Source: Casuarius casuarius (lineage: Eukaryota > Chordata > Aves > Casuariiformes > Casuariidae). From it: a DNA stretch of 64,000 nucleotides. Every line of letters starts with the position of its first letter. Positions within the stretch are counted from its first letter, which is position 1. The DNA lies in contig PTFA01000011.1 in the NCBI GenBank assembly GCA_003342895.1, positions 5,678,134 to 5,742,133 of the forward strand. Reading direction: 5' to 3'. Positions 27,601-41,033 of this stretch are shown piece after piece. Made by a program: the position numbers and the translations under genes. The notes beneath the pieces were generated by a model. It searched no databases. It saw only the letters and a program-made list of their open reading frames with translations, and was not told the DNA's origin.

Positions 27601-30600
27601 CTCAATAGGAGAAAAAGCAGCAATTCCAAAATTAGTGTTCAATTTCAAAAAGAGATGTTATGTCTTCAAAATAGGACATGCAAGTTTTTGAATGAAAGAA
27701 CATAAATTAAGAAGAAGAAATAAAAATATATACATTAGGACATCCTAATTTGATTTTATGCTGTCTTTTTTGTATTGTTCTTTAAAAACACACTTGCAGC
27801 CCTGCAGAAGTACTGTGTTTTATCATGTTAGCTTATTGCATGCACATGTTTTGAGGGAGCTGTGCTGCTGCAAATAAAGGAGGAAAACACAGATATGCAA
27901 TAGTCTGTTTTTTTCCGTGACTCTGGCTGTTCCCAATCACATCCACCACCCAGGGAACAAACTTGGCTTCTGTAATTGCATAACAGAGCAAATACTCAGA
28001 GTATGATTTGCACTGATGGAGTTATACTATCATATGTTTGCCCATGTTATACTGCTAATGGTTGATTCAAGACTGCTGCAATTTTACCTGTAATTGTAGC
28101 TCATCTATTATCTATAAAAACTAAAGCAGATAAAAGACTGAGGATCATTTCGTCTTACAAAACTTTTTTTCATGTATTTTAACTTCCAGTCTATCACTGA
28201 ATTAGAATTACACACACTGTATTTCAATTTTATGTATTATTCTGTTCTATGGATCTTTTTTATTTTAGAATGTGTTCCCGACTGTACACAGCTCTATCAG
28301 CTGCTCTTTGCTAGGCATACCACTGAAAGAGCAAGGAAAAGAATTATTTCAAAAGGCATACACATGCAAAATGGATTTAGTGAGCACTAAAAAAGCTGCA
28401 TTTAGTTGTTTTTCACACTGTACTTCCTGCAGCATTTTATGTGTAAACACTGCAGAAAAGAGACATTTAAAAGAGAGGAAAAGCGATTATTGAATTGAGC
28501 CTATTACGCAATATGATCATTTTACAGAACACTGAAGGGGAAGTTCTTAAGCACTGCAGGAGGTTTTATTATAAAATGTAATTTTTAGACAGGCATTAAT
28601 GTTCCCACCTGTTTCTTTTTGTGTTTCACACTTTTTATAACACAAATTTCCCTACTCGCTGCAAAATACTAAAAAAATAAAAAAGCACAGAAGGTCCCAG
28701 CTGCAAAATGAAGATACAACCTCTCAGACAGCCAAGATGTTTAATACAAGCTGAAATTTAATCTATTAACTATACATGCTGTATCTCAGTAAAAATGTTA
28801 CCTGCTTCTTACTATATTATCTACTACATCACAGCAAAATTCCACAGTGCAGTTGTTATGCCAATGAAATATTGGTGTAGAAGGTTACAAGCTGAATATT
28901 TACATAATCCTTTAAAATAATTGGCTTTTTGTTGGAAAGACAAACTACCTATCAGGAAAGTTTCCCTAGGCATATTTTTCTTTACAATTCATATGATATT
29001 CTTCATAAGATTTTAGAACGTTTTACTGAAAATGAACACTCATTCGACGTAGCACACAACAGATGTCTACTAAATCAATGCAGAAAATATCATTAGGATG
29101 AACTCCTTGAAAATGCTAATAATTTAAAAATTGGCCCAATATCTAAAGAAAGTAATTACAGCAGTGATGGCAAAATGCTGGCCAATGTTGCCAAGTTTGG
29201 CTTCAACAGAGATTTGGGCTGGCATCAGTGACTATTACCTACAATTCTTTCAAAAATAAACTCGGTACAGAATTTGGATATCGAAAAATGTATTATAAAC
29301 AGTTACATATATTCTGATCTAGAAAAGTTCTTACACTGCCTATGTCACATAGCACCTTCCAGCAATGTCCCAAATAATGTGGTAAGTGTGCATTGCCCAT
29401 GGTTCATTTTCTTTTTACCTTTCCCACTAGAAGAGCGCTGAATGTAATGCTTAACACCAATAAGATTTCCTTGTATATACACTGCTGTCTACATGGGCGG
29501 AGAAACTGGATGCTTAACTGGTCTACAAAGATTTGATATTGTATTTCAGAGAATATTCCAATCTTGTTTCACGATATGGAACTGCTATGGGTTGACAAGA
29601 GCCATGGGATACAGAGTGATTAGCATTAGCTGATATGAGTTATAGCACATCAGATCAAGTCAAGGGTAGGTTGTTTATGAGTTAATAATCACCTACTCAA
29701 ATGCAATCAGTTCCTCTTGAAGAAAATGGAAGTTCATATTTCTCCGAACAGAAAAGAATATATAAAATAAAATTCCTAAATAGGATAAAGAAACAAAGAT
29801 GAAAAAGCACTGTTAAAAAAAAAAGAAGAAGAAACTTTTGAAGAAACAAGAATAAGGAGGAAAGACAGAGACAGGATAGAAAGACCTGTATTTGTAGGAG
29901 ACAGGTTCTACTTAATCGCTGAGCAAGCCAAGGTCAGAGAAATGCAACTTGGAACAGACAGAGAGAGGTTACAAGTTTCAGCAGAAAATCCCTATGTTGA
30001 AGGAGAAAAATAGGAGATTCCGACCTAATCTGAGAGCTGTTCCACAATAACAAGGAATACAAGGCTGAGAAATGTGAGGAGGGGTTCTTAGCTTTGTCTG
30101 AGTCTATGTCCAATACATTTTGTCCTATATACGTAAGCATTTACTTAAGAATGTATTTATAGAATCTTGTCCAAAGTTGTGTGTGACTTGTGCCCCCGGA
30201 AAGTTAACTGTAAACTCAGAGTGCTCGGAAGGTAGAAATGTGACAAAAAATATATATATTTCAGTTCCTGAGAGGTATTAGGTGGTCAGTGCTAGGTCTG
30301 GGATCAAGGCAAAGAGGCAGAGGTGTGTCTCCATTTGTTAAATGGATAGTGGCTATAACAAAATTGAAAAACACCCACCTTAGTGCTTAAAATAATGATT
30401 GTCCAGATCTAAACACAAACAGTGGAAGTCCAATATATAACTTTCCTTCTTTCTGTTAACCTACTTCCTTTCTGTTGTACGTGGTCCTTTCCAGGGAAAC
30501 CTGGAAATAGACTTTTATGATTTAGGATGTCCCTTGAACAAATATGCATAAAGCTAAAGAGAGAAATATTTCCACATTCATATTTTACTAGAATAATATT

Positions 30601-30934
30601 TCATCCTGGATATGGACAAACCCATTCAATTTTCCAAATCATTAATATTTATTGATACTGTCTGAGCGTCCAGCTCGGGCTNTGGATTCATTCTGCCAGG
30701 TGATTTATAAACACAGAAACATGTATACTTTTCCAGAATCATTATGATAATTCACATTATAGGTGGAGCTGATACTAGCATTCCTTCCTAGGCTGCCAGG
30801 TATTCATTGCACAACCCAGAAACTATTCTGCAGGGAATCAAATTTATGCAGAATATGTTATTCTTTCTTACAGAACTTCCATCTCGTCTGCTAGAGAAGC
30901 TGGAAAGTGTATGACGAAGCAGGAAAAGAAAGAA

Positions 30935-30959
30935 TTGCACATGGACACAAAGCTGACCG
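30935..30959 (+). repeat. First copy of an exact 25-base repeat
   Basis: Starts ttgcacatggacacaaag and is identical over 25 bases to 33818-33842; the similarity stops abruptly at both ends. Confidence 0.97.
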
Positions 30960-31849
30960 TTAGACTAATGAATCAAAATCTAGCCCTGCCATTACCATGT
31001 ACTTTCAAAGCAGCATTGGCAGACTTCTTAAACCAAAACGTTAACAGCTGAATGTCAAGTGGATATCCACAGTTTTCTGGGTGTCTGATTTCAGATGCTT
31101 CGCATAGATTTGCAGATGTGCTAAGAACTCAGTGTTATAATTCAGACCAAAGTGAAGCTATCCTCTGAATGTGATGCCATGCTATGTCAAATACTCTCAG
31201 AAAAGCAGGGGCTGTGTGTTTCATATCAGCCATAAAAAATCTGTGAGCTTTTTTGTCAGTTTTGATCTTCGGATTTTTTCTGCTTGAGTTCCCAGGAGTA
31301 AATTGGAGGCAATTAAATACCCTAATTGTCCACAGGTGTGATAAAAATAAACGTTTTAGCATTTGCCAACTTCTTGGATACCACAGGGAAGAAACACATG
31401 AACACCTATGAGGAAATTGTTTCTCGTATTGTAATTCCATGTTCTGAGGGCCTGCATCAAATAAGATCTGAGTCACACAGATCACTCATAGCTACTATTC
31501 ATAACTACTATTCCACTGAAAGAGTCGGTAATCTTCTTCAAAGATTATTCCCTGCCCATAATGACAGAATTTTCAGGAAACAAAGCGTTATATTTCTTAC
31601 AGTATAATGTAAGACCAGAAATTCAAATGGGTCACTTCTAGCAGTCTTCAAAATGCCTTCCTTAGGTTTGGAGGTTTTTCCACTTGGAATCAGTTTGAAC
31701 TAAAGTAATTATTTTGAGGAAGGAAGAGATTTTCTATTTTTTTCTCTCTACTACATTTTATCCTTGGACCCAAGACAACACTATTCATGAAACAAATGTT
31801 TCTGTAATTTTCTAACTACCAAACACTCAAAAACTATAGGGAAATGACT

Positions 31850-32345
31850 AGATCTGTGAAGGGAGAGCAGTGGATGTTGTCTACCTTGACTTAAGCAAAA
31901 CTTTGGACATGGTCTCCTACCATACCCATGTATCCAGGCTGGGATGTTGCATTTGTGCCAGCTGAGTGGACTACTAGATGGGTGAAAAACTGCCTGGACC
32001 GTTGGGCTCAAAGGGTAGCCATTAGCAGCTGAAACTCCACCTAGCACCTGTTATAAGCAGAGTTCTTCAGGAGTCTATCCTGGGACCTGTCCTGTTTAAT
32101 ATATTTATCAAAGTCCCATGTGAGAAGGTGGAACGTACCCTCACTAAGCTTGTGGATGACACCAAACTGGGTGTTGCAGTCAGTCTACTTGAGGGGAGAG
32201 CCACCATGCAGAAGGACCTAGGCAGGCTGGAGGAACGGGCCCACAGGAACCTCATGAAATTCGGTAAAGACAGATGCAAAGTCCTGCACCTGTGCTGAAA
32301 AGGACCTGTGGGTCCTGGCTAACAGTAGGCTATGAAGCAGCATGA
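31850..32345 (+). mobile_element. CR1 LINE fragment, reverse-transcriptase region, plus orientation
   Basis: The plus strand reads, with breaks, the same RT block as the copy at 14380-15645. It has AVDVVYLDLSK at about 31867-31900, then a piece equivalent to ILGPVLFNIFI near 32080-32110. A LVDDTKLGV-like stretch follows at about 32150-32175, with the paired Asp of the active site apparently kept, and then NLMKFGKDRCKVLHLC near 32249-32297. Several frameshifts and stops separate these. Sequence resembling CR1 ends near 32345, and the 3' untranslated part and terminal repeat are missing. It is antisense to CADM2. Confidence 0.82.
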
Positions 32346-33691
32346 GTCCAGGCTCAGGTGCTTTCAGATAACTAAATCCTAGTTAGTAACTAACTTTACT
32401 AAACCTTCTTTTTTTCAGCCTAGAGCCCTATCAGGTCCTTCTTAGGTGAAACATCAGTTTTCTGGGGTGACTGACAGAATGTGATTGCATATTCCTCTGT
32501 TGTTCTTAGTATTTCTTTCCAACAGCCTTTGAAAAATGTCTGCCTCATTTCAGGGAGTCTTTTTCAAGTGAATATTAGAAAAGATATATCTTCATGTTTC
32601 ATTTGCAATGGTGATACCACACACATAGGTTACAAAAGTTTTACAGTGTTCTAAGTTTGATTATTTGGCATGCCCTCATTATTAAAATGAGTCGATTTTT
32701 CTGATATTAAAATATTTATTTGACCACATTTTAGATTATTGGGTACTTACAATATCAGTGTTTATTACTGATCGTGCTTTCCTCTATTACCTTTTTCATG
32801 TTCCTAAAAATAATGTTATACTGGTGAAGGATACATATGGGAACCTTCTCCTGAAATAAAAATTTGGTGTTTTTTTCAGTATTGTATCCAAAACTGAACT
32901 ACTTTCATAGCTTTATAAGCCTACCCAATGCATTAGTAATTACCACAGTACACAGACATTTGGCAGAGAAAGTATTCCTTGATATCTTGTCTAGCTACAT
33001 AGCATTAAGTTTCCTACTACAACAATCTTTCAGCCATGACAAAAAAAAATCTTATAATAGGCCGCACACTACTCTTTTCCTGTTCCTGAAGTCTGGACAT
33101 AGGCTACCTTCAACTGCTGCTCACTACTCCAGCTATTCAGGGAAGTCTGCACACTGGTTGACAAAGCATGACCGATAAATATCTCCTGAAACACCCCTTT
33201 ACGCCCTTCTGAAGTAAAAGATAGCTTTCCAGTTTATTTCAATGAGGCCAAATTTTCACTTTCCATTAACCAACCAACTACATTATGGTACCTTTGAGCT
33301 GCAGGAATAGATATTTCTCGACCGNACATAGGAAACAGCCAAGTCCCTCTTTGCTTCCCATGCACTAATTATTCCAATATAGTTTGAGGTACCTTCTGAA
33401 AAGACACTGACTTGCTAAAAACATATTTCATATGTGCCTGAGATTGCTGACTAAGAATATTAAATATGGAACTTTTCTTTCATTATGTTTTACTTTTGAG
33501 TTCAGCTTTGGGTCTGTTTTGAGTCACTACAATACATTGTTCTGTTAAAATGAAATGATATGTAGAAGCCACAACTTGCAATTAGAAAATACTGGCTCTT
33601 AAAATCTTTTGTTAGTACAGGCAACAGTACAGACAACAGTGCTAATGGTCATTTTGTTCTTTGTTTTTAAAACAGCTGACTTCTGCTTATT

Positions 33692-33706
33692 AAAAAAAAA
33701 AAAAAA
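33692..33706. repeat. A15 homopolymer
   Basis: Fifteen A on the plus strand. No retrocopy body is visible next to it, so it is not called a poly(A) tail. A similar A13 lies at 42855-42867. Confidence 0.9.
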
Positions 33707-33817
33707 CTCAATGTGTTATCATGCAATATTACTTTATTTCTAAAGCCATAAGTCCAGACACTGCAAATGAGTTCATTAAAAGGATGTCTGTTCTTTTTGG
33801 AGCCTAATCACATTTTT

Positions 33818-33842
33818 TTGCACATGGACACAAAGCTGACCG
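33818..33842 (+). repeat. Second copy of an exact 25-base repeat
   Basis: Identical to 30935-30959 and in the same orientation. Here it sits between a T run and a long A/G-rich tract. Confidence 0.97.
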
Positions 33843-34754
33843 GAAAAAAAGAGGAAAAAAAAAAAAGGAAGAGCTTCTGACACCTTACGGCTATACTAGA
33901 CTAGTTTATTTAGAAAAATGTTATAGCCTGATGACTGTCTGGGATCCAGTCAAAAACCCTGGAAAAGACAAAATAGCTGTAAGGACTGAAAAGACAAGAC
34001 ATTAGCTTCAGTCTGGTTTGAAAATATTCAACAGTGTCACCAAAGGAGGAATGTGATATTGAATAATAGTGTCAAATACAGCCATGTGGTCTTGACCTAA
34101 GTTATGCTAAGAAATGGCTAAACACTTTTACCTACAACTGAAAAAATGGAAATCATTATTATTAAAATTTTCAAGAGGGTTAACAAACCAACAACCGAGT
34201 CCAGCNTAAAAAGAGACTAACCTGACACAAATGCAAGTCCAAAAGAAAACTCTAAATCTGGTCTACCAACTGGCCATCAATCAATCAAATAGAAGCATTA
34301 AAAAGATATATATTGAAATGCTGAACACTGAACTTATGTTTGTGAAACACAAACCTATAGCTGGTCATAGGATTTGAATTTAATGACTAGGGTAAGACAG
34401 AGAGAAAAAATTACTGATTTTCAGTAGGAGGATAACAAACATCAGAGTTATGCATGTGCAGTTCCACTTTTTTCACACTCTGCTACAGTGATGGAGAAGT
34501 CTTCTAAGAAAACACTGTAATGCTGATGGAGTGAATATTGTCCTCTACTTATTTTTCAGCAGTTTACAGGCAAACCGGCTTACCATTTGATTATCATTCC
34601 ACATGCAGAATAGAGAGACTATTGCATTTTGACTGTGCATATTTTCAGTTGTAATTATGTTTTGTTTTGCTTCTGACCAACACAAGCCTAGGAATAATTA
34701 AGACTGAAAAATATCTGAAGCGTCATCATATGCATTTAAAATATCCATTCTAGG

Positions 34755-34855
34755 AAATAAAAATAAGAAACAAAGAAAGAAGAAGAAACAAAGACACATA
34801 AGAAACAAAGAGAAAGAAATAAAAACATTCCTAACATGTCTAAGAAACAAAAAAA
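34755..34855. repeat. A-rich cluster with repeated agaaacaaag words
   Basis: The word aagaaacaaa recurs four times on the plus strand (about 34766, 34786, 34800 and 34840), within A/G-rich sequence. It is low-complexity sequence of no evident function. Confidence 0.75.
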
Positions 34856-35139
34856 TACACATATGCTTTTTTCCTTTCCCCCAATGGAAAAATTAAATTG
34901 AAAATGTCATTTCTTTATACATAATATATTGCAAGCTTTTCACATTCGTTTAGAACTGGTGCCCTAGGTTCCACACAAACTGGACTAGAACATCATCAAA
35001 TCCAGAGGTCTAAATCCCTAAGCATAACCTGAATTTTTTAAAGAATTTGATGCTAGATCCTGGAGGGACTAAACTTAGCCAGAGTTACATAGAGAAGCAA
35101 GAAACTTCTCTTTTAAAAGACACTGCATGAGGCCTCCCC

Positions 35140-36200
35140 TCATCATCTTACTATTCCCATTCTGACCCACCAAGGTCATCCCCACCACGTGGGACTCATT
35201 TCATGGAACATGTTCAATCGGAGCCCCAAGGGGATAGCCCAAGGACTGACTGCTCTTGCAATAGCCTTGCTGGCACCTCTTTGGCAGCCAAGGCAACCTA
35301 CCTCTTCACTGGCCACAACATGTACGCCAGAAGAAATGGTGGCAGAGCCTGTGTCAAGCTGGGACACCTTAGCAATCCCCCACACAGCCTGTCTTTGCAA
35401 AAGCATTGCAGAACACACAGCAAACCTGGCCTGCTCTTTCTATGAGTCTCACCATNCTGTTACAGCAGCAACAGAATCTTTACTTTGAAGAACAGCTCCT
35501 GCCGCCAGAGTAATTCCCCTATTAGTAATAAGCACAGAGCCTGAATGGAAGTCAGAGCTATCCTCATCCTCACAACGATGAGCAGAGAGGTAAAACAGCA
35601 AGGTTACTGAATTTGCCGATCCCTTCTTACCTCCCCCCGCCACACACGCTGCCTCCCTAGATCATCTTCCCATCTTCCTCTCCATCACCTCTGCCCAGCC
35701 CCACCTCTCTCCTGCCCCTCAGCCCATTTGCTGGACTTTTGCCACCACACTGCTAACTCCACACAAAGACCAGAAAGCTGAGGTGATAAATTTTTCTGTA
35801 GCAACTAGGGACCTCAGAGTCTGGGATAATTTCAGCCAGCCTTGGTGCATTTTGGCAATCAATGATGCACACATCCAGGTGCCTGATGCCATTTTTTCTC
35901 TTGTCCAAAGCCATGGCCATTGACAGGCCAAGACAAACCTTATACTCTGAAGGGCCTTGGCTCTCAAATTCTCACAGCTTGAAGACAGTTGTTTCTCATG
36001 TCTCTGACAATTCTCTAGAGAGGAGGAGATGCAGGTGACATACAGTTGATTTCCCAAGATTTTGGTCTCAGTAAAGTTCCCCTCCCACTCCCTTCTAAAA
36101 GCAAGAGCTAGGCAGGGCTTTTCCTGAGGGCTATATTGTAGCTTTGAAAGATGATATAAGAGTATCCACGATGCACATGGTTTGAGGGACAGAATCACTG
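35140..36200. other. GC-richer intronic patch of unknown nature
   Basis: GC content is clearly higher than in the flanks. There is a C/T-rich stretch at about 35625-35735 and overlapping open frames on both strands, including 159 codons on the minus strand (35719-36198). No known domain was recognised in any frame, and no LINE or LTR hallmarks were seen. It could be an old unrecognised repeat, a regulatory segment or an untranslated exon. Confidence 0.3.
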
Positions 36201-36655
36201 CAAGGAGGAGTTTGGTGAGATGAGAGATGTGGCAAGTATATTTTAGCTTTAGCCTTATTCAGCTTTTCCCTTGTGGCAAAGAATTACTCTGCAGCTGCTC
36301 TCAATATCATGAATGTCACCCCAGCTACAATCCTACTTGACTCTTCCTTCATTTTAATCCCTAATGCCGTTCTGAAGCTTGAGAACATCATTCTGAGATA
36401 TGAGAGGAAGGCNCCTATAAGTAAGTGCTCATTCACTGGTATGACTGACTGCTGCATACAGGAAATCAAATATAAAGTTGACAGGAGTGTATAGAAGTTA
36501 ACCCATAGTCTGCAAACGGCTATGAAGGGCCGCTGGTTGATTCTGAGGCCTCCATGCAGCCTACAGTTTACCCTCCCCTTTCTTTCTCTTTACTATTTCA
36601 TCACCTACTCATCTTGTGACACTGACATATTTGGGCTCGGCGGACCTCTCCAATT

Positions 36656-36672
36656 TCTCTCTCTCTCTCTCT
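36656..36672. repeat. Short (CT)n microsatellite
   Basis: Eight perfect tc units. Confidence 0.9.
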
Positions 36673-39654
36673 AAGCCAGAAGGTAATCACAGTGTAGGTT
36701 GGGAGCATGACATTACTGTTTCTCATGCTAAGCAACTGCAAACTGCTCCCAGGAGGATGCCTATTTATTACTGGCTCTGTGCCGTAAAAGACTGACCTAA
36801 TGAAGCAATACAGAGCAGCTGATGTTGGCAGCTTTTGTTGTATGCACAATTAGAGGTGCATTTATTGGCNCAAAATATTTGTGCCCCAAAGCCCACCACA
36901 TACAGGTGCCCTACCTTGATAATTCTGTGGTGTGGAATTTTTCCTTGGCTGCCCTTTAAAAACCATGTGAAAAATCTGCATTTGAATCCATTAAGGTTGT
37001 AACTGAGTCTTCTTTTGAAAAAAATCTTTTCAGCAAATAACCTCAATTCAATCGCCATTTTTTTATTTTTTTAACTAGTATCTCCTAATAGTAATATATA
37101 AAGAATATCTACAATATTTAATGTATCAAATGTAAAATATTGTATATGTCAAGCTGAAACATATCATTTTCCATATTTTTATTAGCTTCAGAAATGACTG
37201 ACTAGTAGTGGGGGCTACAAGAAAATCAAAAATCTGAGAAGACTGATTGTCCCTTTTTGTAACAGAGTCTAATACCCTTGGCATGTGAAAAAAAGCCCAT
37301 TTTTCAACAAAGATTATGAAAATGTGATTATAAGCTCTACGTATAGTGAGATGCATCTGACCAAAAAAACCCCANAGATCTGAATTTGAGATAGATATAA
37401 ACATATATATTTAGACATCTATATTTGGTCTCCCAAACTGCTGAGGTAGATAACTGAATTGCCTAAACTCCATGAAGTCAGGGGAGAAAAAGTGCCACAG
37501 GAAAGGTCCTGTGCAGCTCTTTCTCCAGTAGATGCCTGCTGTGGATCAGATCAGTTATGTCATAACGGTGCCTATTTTCTCTTCCCTGAATGAAAACGGA
37601 AGCCCAACTGAGCAGCTCAGAGGTAGACTTCTACTGTGCAGATGATTAATGATAGTTGAAATGATTCCTGCACCCCTAGGTACTGAAGAACACCATACNT
37701 CTTTGGTCTGAAATTTAGAGGTAGGCAAAATCACTGGAGGAACTGAACATCTATTAAGTACTATATAACTCCCACATGGCACTGGCGATTATGTCACCTG
37801 CTTCTCCTTGTCTTTATCTAAAATGGAGGCAACGTTCTCATATGAAAACCCTTTTGCTTGACAATAGGTCCATCTGATGATGTATCACTCAGGGTTCCCA
37901 GTATCAGAAGGGACTGAGGAGTTACCACAGAATCACAGGAGGATTTAACTGCTAACATTTTCTTTTGCTCCTACCTTTAAATATTCTGATTAAATGTCAT
38001 ACTATACTTAAAGATTTGAGTGGGCATACTTTCTTGCCAAGATCAGAAAGAACCGGCATCTACCTGGTGTACAACACTAACTCAAAATATGTAATGACCA
38101 CCTCACTTAAATCTTTATGCCTACTGTGCATGTTAGCTGAATAGGGAAAATTAAGCACCTAGGGCTAGGATCCCCAAAGTCAATATGCCAAACAGTACTC
38201 TCAGCATGCAGCTGCTGACTGTTAGTCATTTGGAAAACACTGAGATGGAGAAAATCCTAAATTCCACCTAGCCAATTGCTCACTCAGGGCAATCAGGGCT
38301 GATCTCTTCCATAAAAATAAGGACTTACACATCTTCTGCTGGATTGGAAAGAAACAGGGAAACTTACTTCGTACCTCCCAATACCTGGGTGAAGGCTCAA
38401 AGGCTATTCTATAAATGGGTAGTTCTTTCTCCCTCAAGTATATTATAAAAGCAAGAGGTGGCTGGAACTGAATTTTGTGAGCACATGGAAAAATGATTAC
38501 ATTGAGCACGATATAAGATTAACGTGAAGGACCCCCAGCGTTCTGGTCTCAAACAGAGTAAAAGCATGAGCTAGATATTGAGTTGCTCAGCTCAGTCAAG
38601 ACTTGGACAGAATGAGTTACTTTAAAATTATACAGGCATACAATGTAAGAAAGAAAAGCACCTATGGAGTTGAAGTGATGCTGGACTAAACTAAGAGATT
38701 TTCAAAATGGAAACTTTGGACTACAATTCCCAGCCCTTTACCTAAATGTGACTTCAGGTTCCTACATTAGCAGTTCCATAAAGTCACTGAAGCTACAGCA
38801 AGAAGAAATTCAACCTTAAGTGACATATGATTTTTGGCATGTAATTTGCACCATTCCTAGAACCAAAATATGATCATCCGATTATTTTCAAAACCATTCT
38901 AAAGCTACATGTCATCATTCTATGCAACACTATATTATTAATCTTTTCAGTATTAGGTTAATATTTAAGCAACGTGACTATTTATGTTTCTTCATGGCTA
39001 AATGCATAGCAGCTCAACTAAGGAAGTTTCTGTTGTGAGAGGGAGGTCTAGAGTAACTATAGGGAAAATGTTTTAAAAATCTTTTTAAATAGTAGATGTT
39101 GTGCAAGAGGTAGTTTCTGCAGACTTGCCTTTAAAAATACTGTCGGCAGGGATATTAACTTCCAAGTAAAACAATTTATATTCTTAAAGCAGTCTAAATC
39201 TTTTGAAATTCTGATATAACCAAGTAGTCAAATTGCATATATCATTAAAGTTCAAATTGCCTTGTAAATGACAGCTGAGGCATCCAGAAAGTTCAATATA
39301 TTTTCTCTAAGGCTAGTTGATGTGGGAAGCTTTTCATGAGATGTTTTGTCTCTCCTATCATCAGTTCAATGATGTAAATAGTGACTGATTAAGCCTGCAT
39401 TCCTTTCAGGTTGATATACCTGACCGAAAAAAATCTCACATCTGGAATTCTTCCTGAAAACTAAAATAGATGACAAAGTAAAAGACCAATCTTCTACAGA
39501 CACTTAATGAAGACAGGCTTCAAGGGGTTTTCTGTACCAGCGATCACTTTACACCCCAGGACAAGACAAAAACAGCAGATTTCTGCAGCTGAAGATTGCA
39601 ATCACAGCAGAATAAGGAAAATAACAAAAACATATTGCTTGTTAAATCACTTAC

Positions 39655-39745
39655 ACTGGTTTTCCTTTGGATTCACAAGTCAAAACTATAGATTGTCCTT
39701 CTTCAGGCCATGAATTGGAAGAAATGATTTTAACTAAAGGTGTAT
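39655..39745 (-). CDS. CADM2: CADM2 coding exon, first half of Ig-like domain 3 (91 bases)
   Basis: This is a short internal exon found by looking for the missing start of Ig domain 3. On the minus strand, AT plus 29 codons plus GT reads (Y)TPLVKII, then WPEEGQSIVLTCESKGKP. It aligns with the CADM2 segment that starts YTPSVKII and ends LTCESKGKP. LTC carries the first cysteine of the Ig3 disulphide. The acceptor has a strong pyrimidine tract ending tcttcctag (AG at 39747-39746), and the donor is a consensus GTAAGT at 39654-39649. Entry is phase 1: AT completes Tyr with the T of the exon at 59733. Exit is phase 2: GT plus G of the exon at 8572 makes Val, giving K-P-V-P-E-P across the junction. 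The middle of this exon (residues around SSNSW) is the least mammal-like part of the protein seen here. The length of 91 is not a multiple of three, so skipping this exon alone would shift the frame. Confidence 0.92.
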
Positions 39746-41033
39746 CTAGGAAGAAAAAAATAGACATCTTGTTGAAATACATGAAAAGGATTTATTATCA
39801 AAGAGTACATTCTTCTCCATTTACAAAAGACTACACCCAAGATTTAATTTACACTTGGAGGTGCTTTCACTCGAAGCCTTGTGCAATTTTCATTGTCTTC
39901 AAGAAGGCAATAAAAATGACCAATGCAACTGAAACACTTAATTTTTATATCCCAAGGAGACACAAGTAGAAAGCACATGTATACTCAGAGGAAATAACTT
40001 TTTTTCTGTATTCCATGCAAATACTCTATGTGAGTATTCCACAGACTGATACCTAACAACGGAATAAAAAAAATTCAGGATGAATAACAAGTACTCTGTG
40101 CCATTGTTTCTTTGTCTATTTATAGGTTGATATGATGGAATACTGCTATTAGAGGAATGAATGCAATAATATACATTTGAATAAGAGCGCTTTTATTGTT
40201 GCAGAAGCTTGAAACTTAATAAGAAACCTACAATGGGCTTTTAGATAAAATACCTTGTTACAGCCATTTTACAGGATATTATTTCTGAAATGCAATAATG
40301 ATGCCCCTAAAACAGAACCTTTTTTTTTTTTCCTTTTCATCCCAAAATTTACAAAAAGAATGATTTAAATATCTGGAAACATACAAAAGTCTATAATTGT
40401 TCCCAAAAGCTTAAAAATAGTATTCCTATATACTGGAATTAACTTCATGCTTATGACTGTAGAAAAATATACAATATAAATACTGTATATTCATGCAGAA
40501 TAAAACAGTTGATAATAGGTCTTTAATTTTTAAAACATTTTGTCAGCTGGCTTGCAAACGTAATAATTCTCATAATCAAAATATGCTACATGAACTAAAT
40601 GGGCACCTCTTTATATGGAGAAAAAAGATCAAAGAGAAAGAAACACCTCCACACAAAACAGTTTTTTCCTTAGGAATTAAGATTCTTAGAGAGGAAAATT
40701 TGCAGGCCTAATAGGAAAATGTAACTCCTTTACTTTCCTCTATAATTTCCTAACATAAAAACAAACTTCATCTATAGCACAAGAAATACTTTAACCTGCA
40801 AAACTAGGGTTATCCAAGTTTTGGCCCATACAATTTGCAATTCCTCTCTCATTTAGCACTGAGGTAGCAGTATGACAAGTGGCACCACAGACATCCCATT
40901 ATCAACAAAATGTGAAAGAGTATGACACTACAAAATCAAATGGAAAAATGATATGCTGTAAGGATACAATCTCATACTGAGATGCTAATATTTCTATTAA
41001 ACACTCGATAGCATGTAAACAATTAAAAATCAC

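Larger units (their letters stand above)
8573..39654 (-). other. CADM2 intron within Ig domain 3, about 31.1 kb
   Basis: Bounded by the GTAAGT donor at 39654 and the AG acceptor at 8573. CADM genes normally interrupt the Ig3 coding sequence, and the phase (2) agrees on both sides. Contents listed separately are four CR1 or LINE pieces, CA, CTAT and CT simple repeats, an exact 25-base repeat pair, an AT-rich hairpin, an A-rich repeat cluster and a GC-richer patch at 35140-36200. Outside these I see AT-rich sequence with no coding signal, for example 8600-10300, 15700-17000, 17450-20200, 25600-30900, 32400-33650 and 36700-39600. Slightly GC-richer bits at about 10770-11120 and 20250-20740 were not recognised. 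Confidence 0.85.

Noticed and set aside
33692..33706. A15 run as the tail of a processed pseudogene
   Set aside because: No gene-like sequence precedes it and no target-site duplication was seen.
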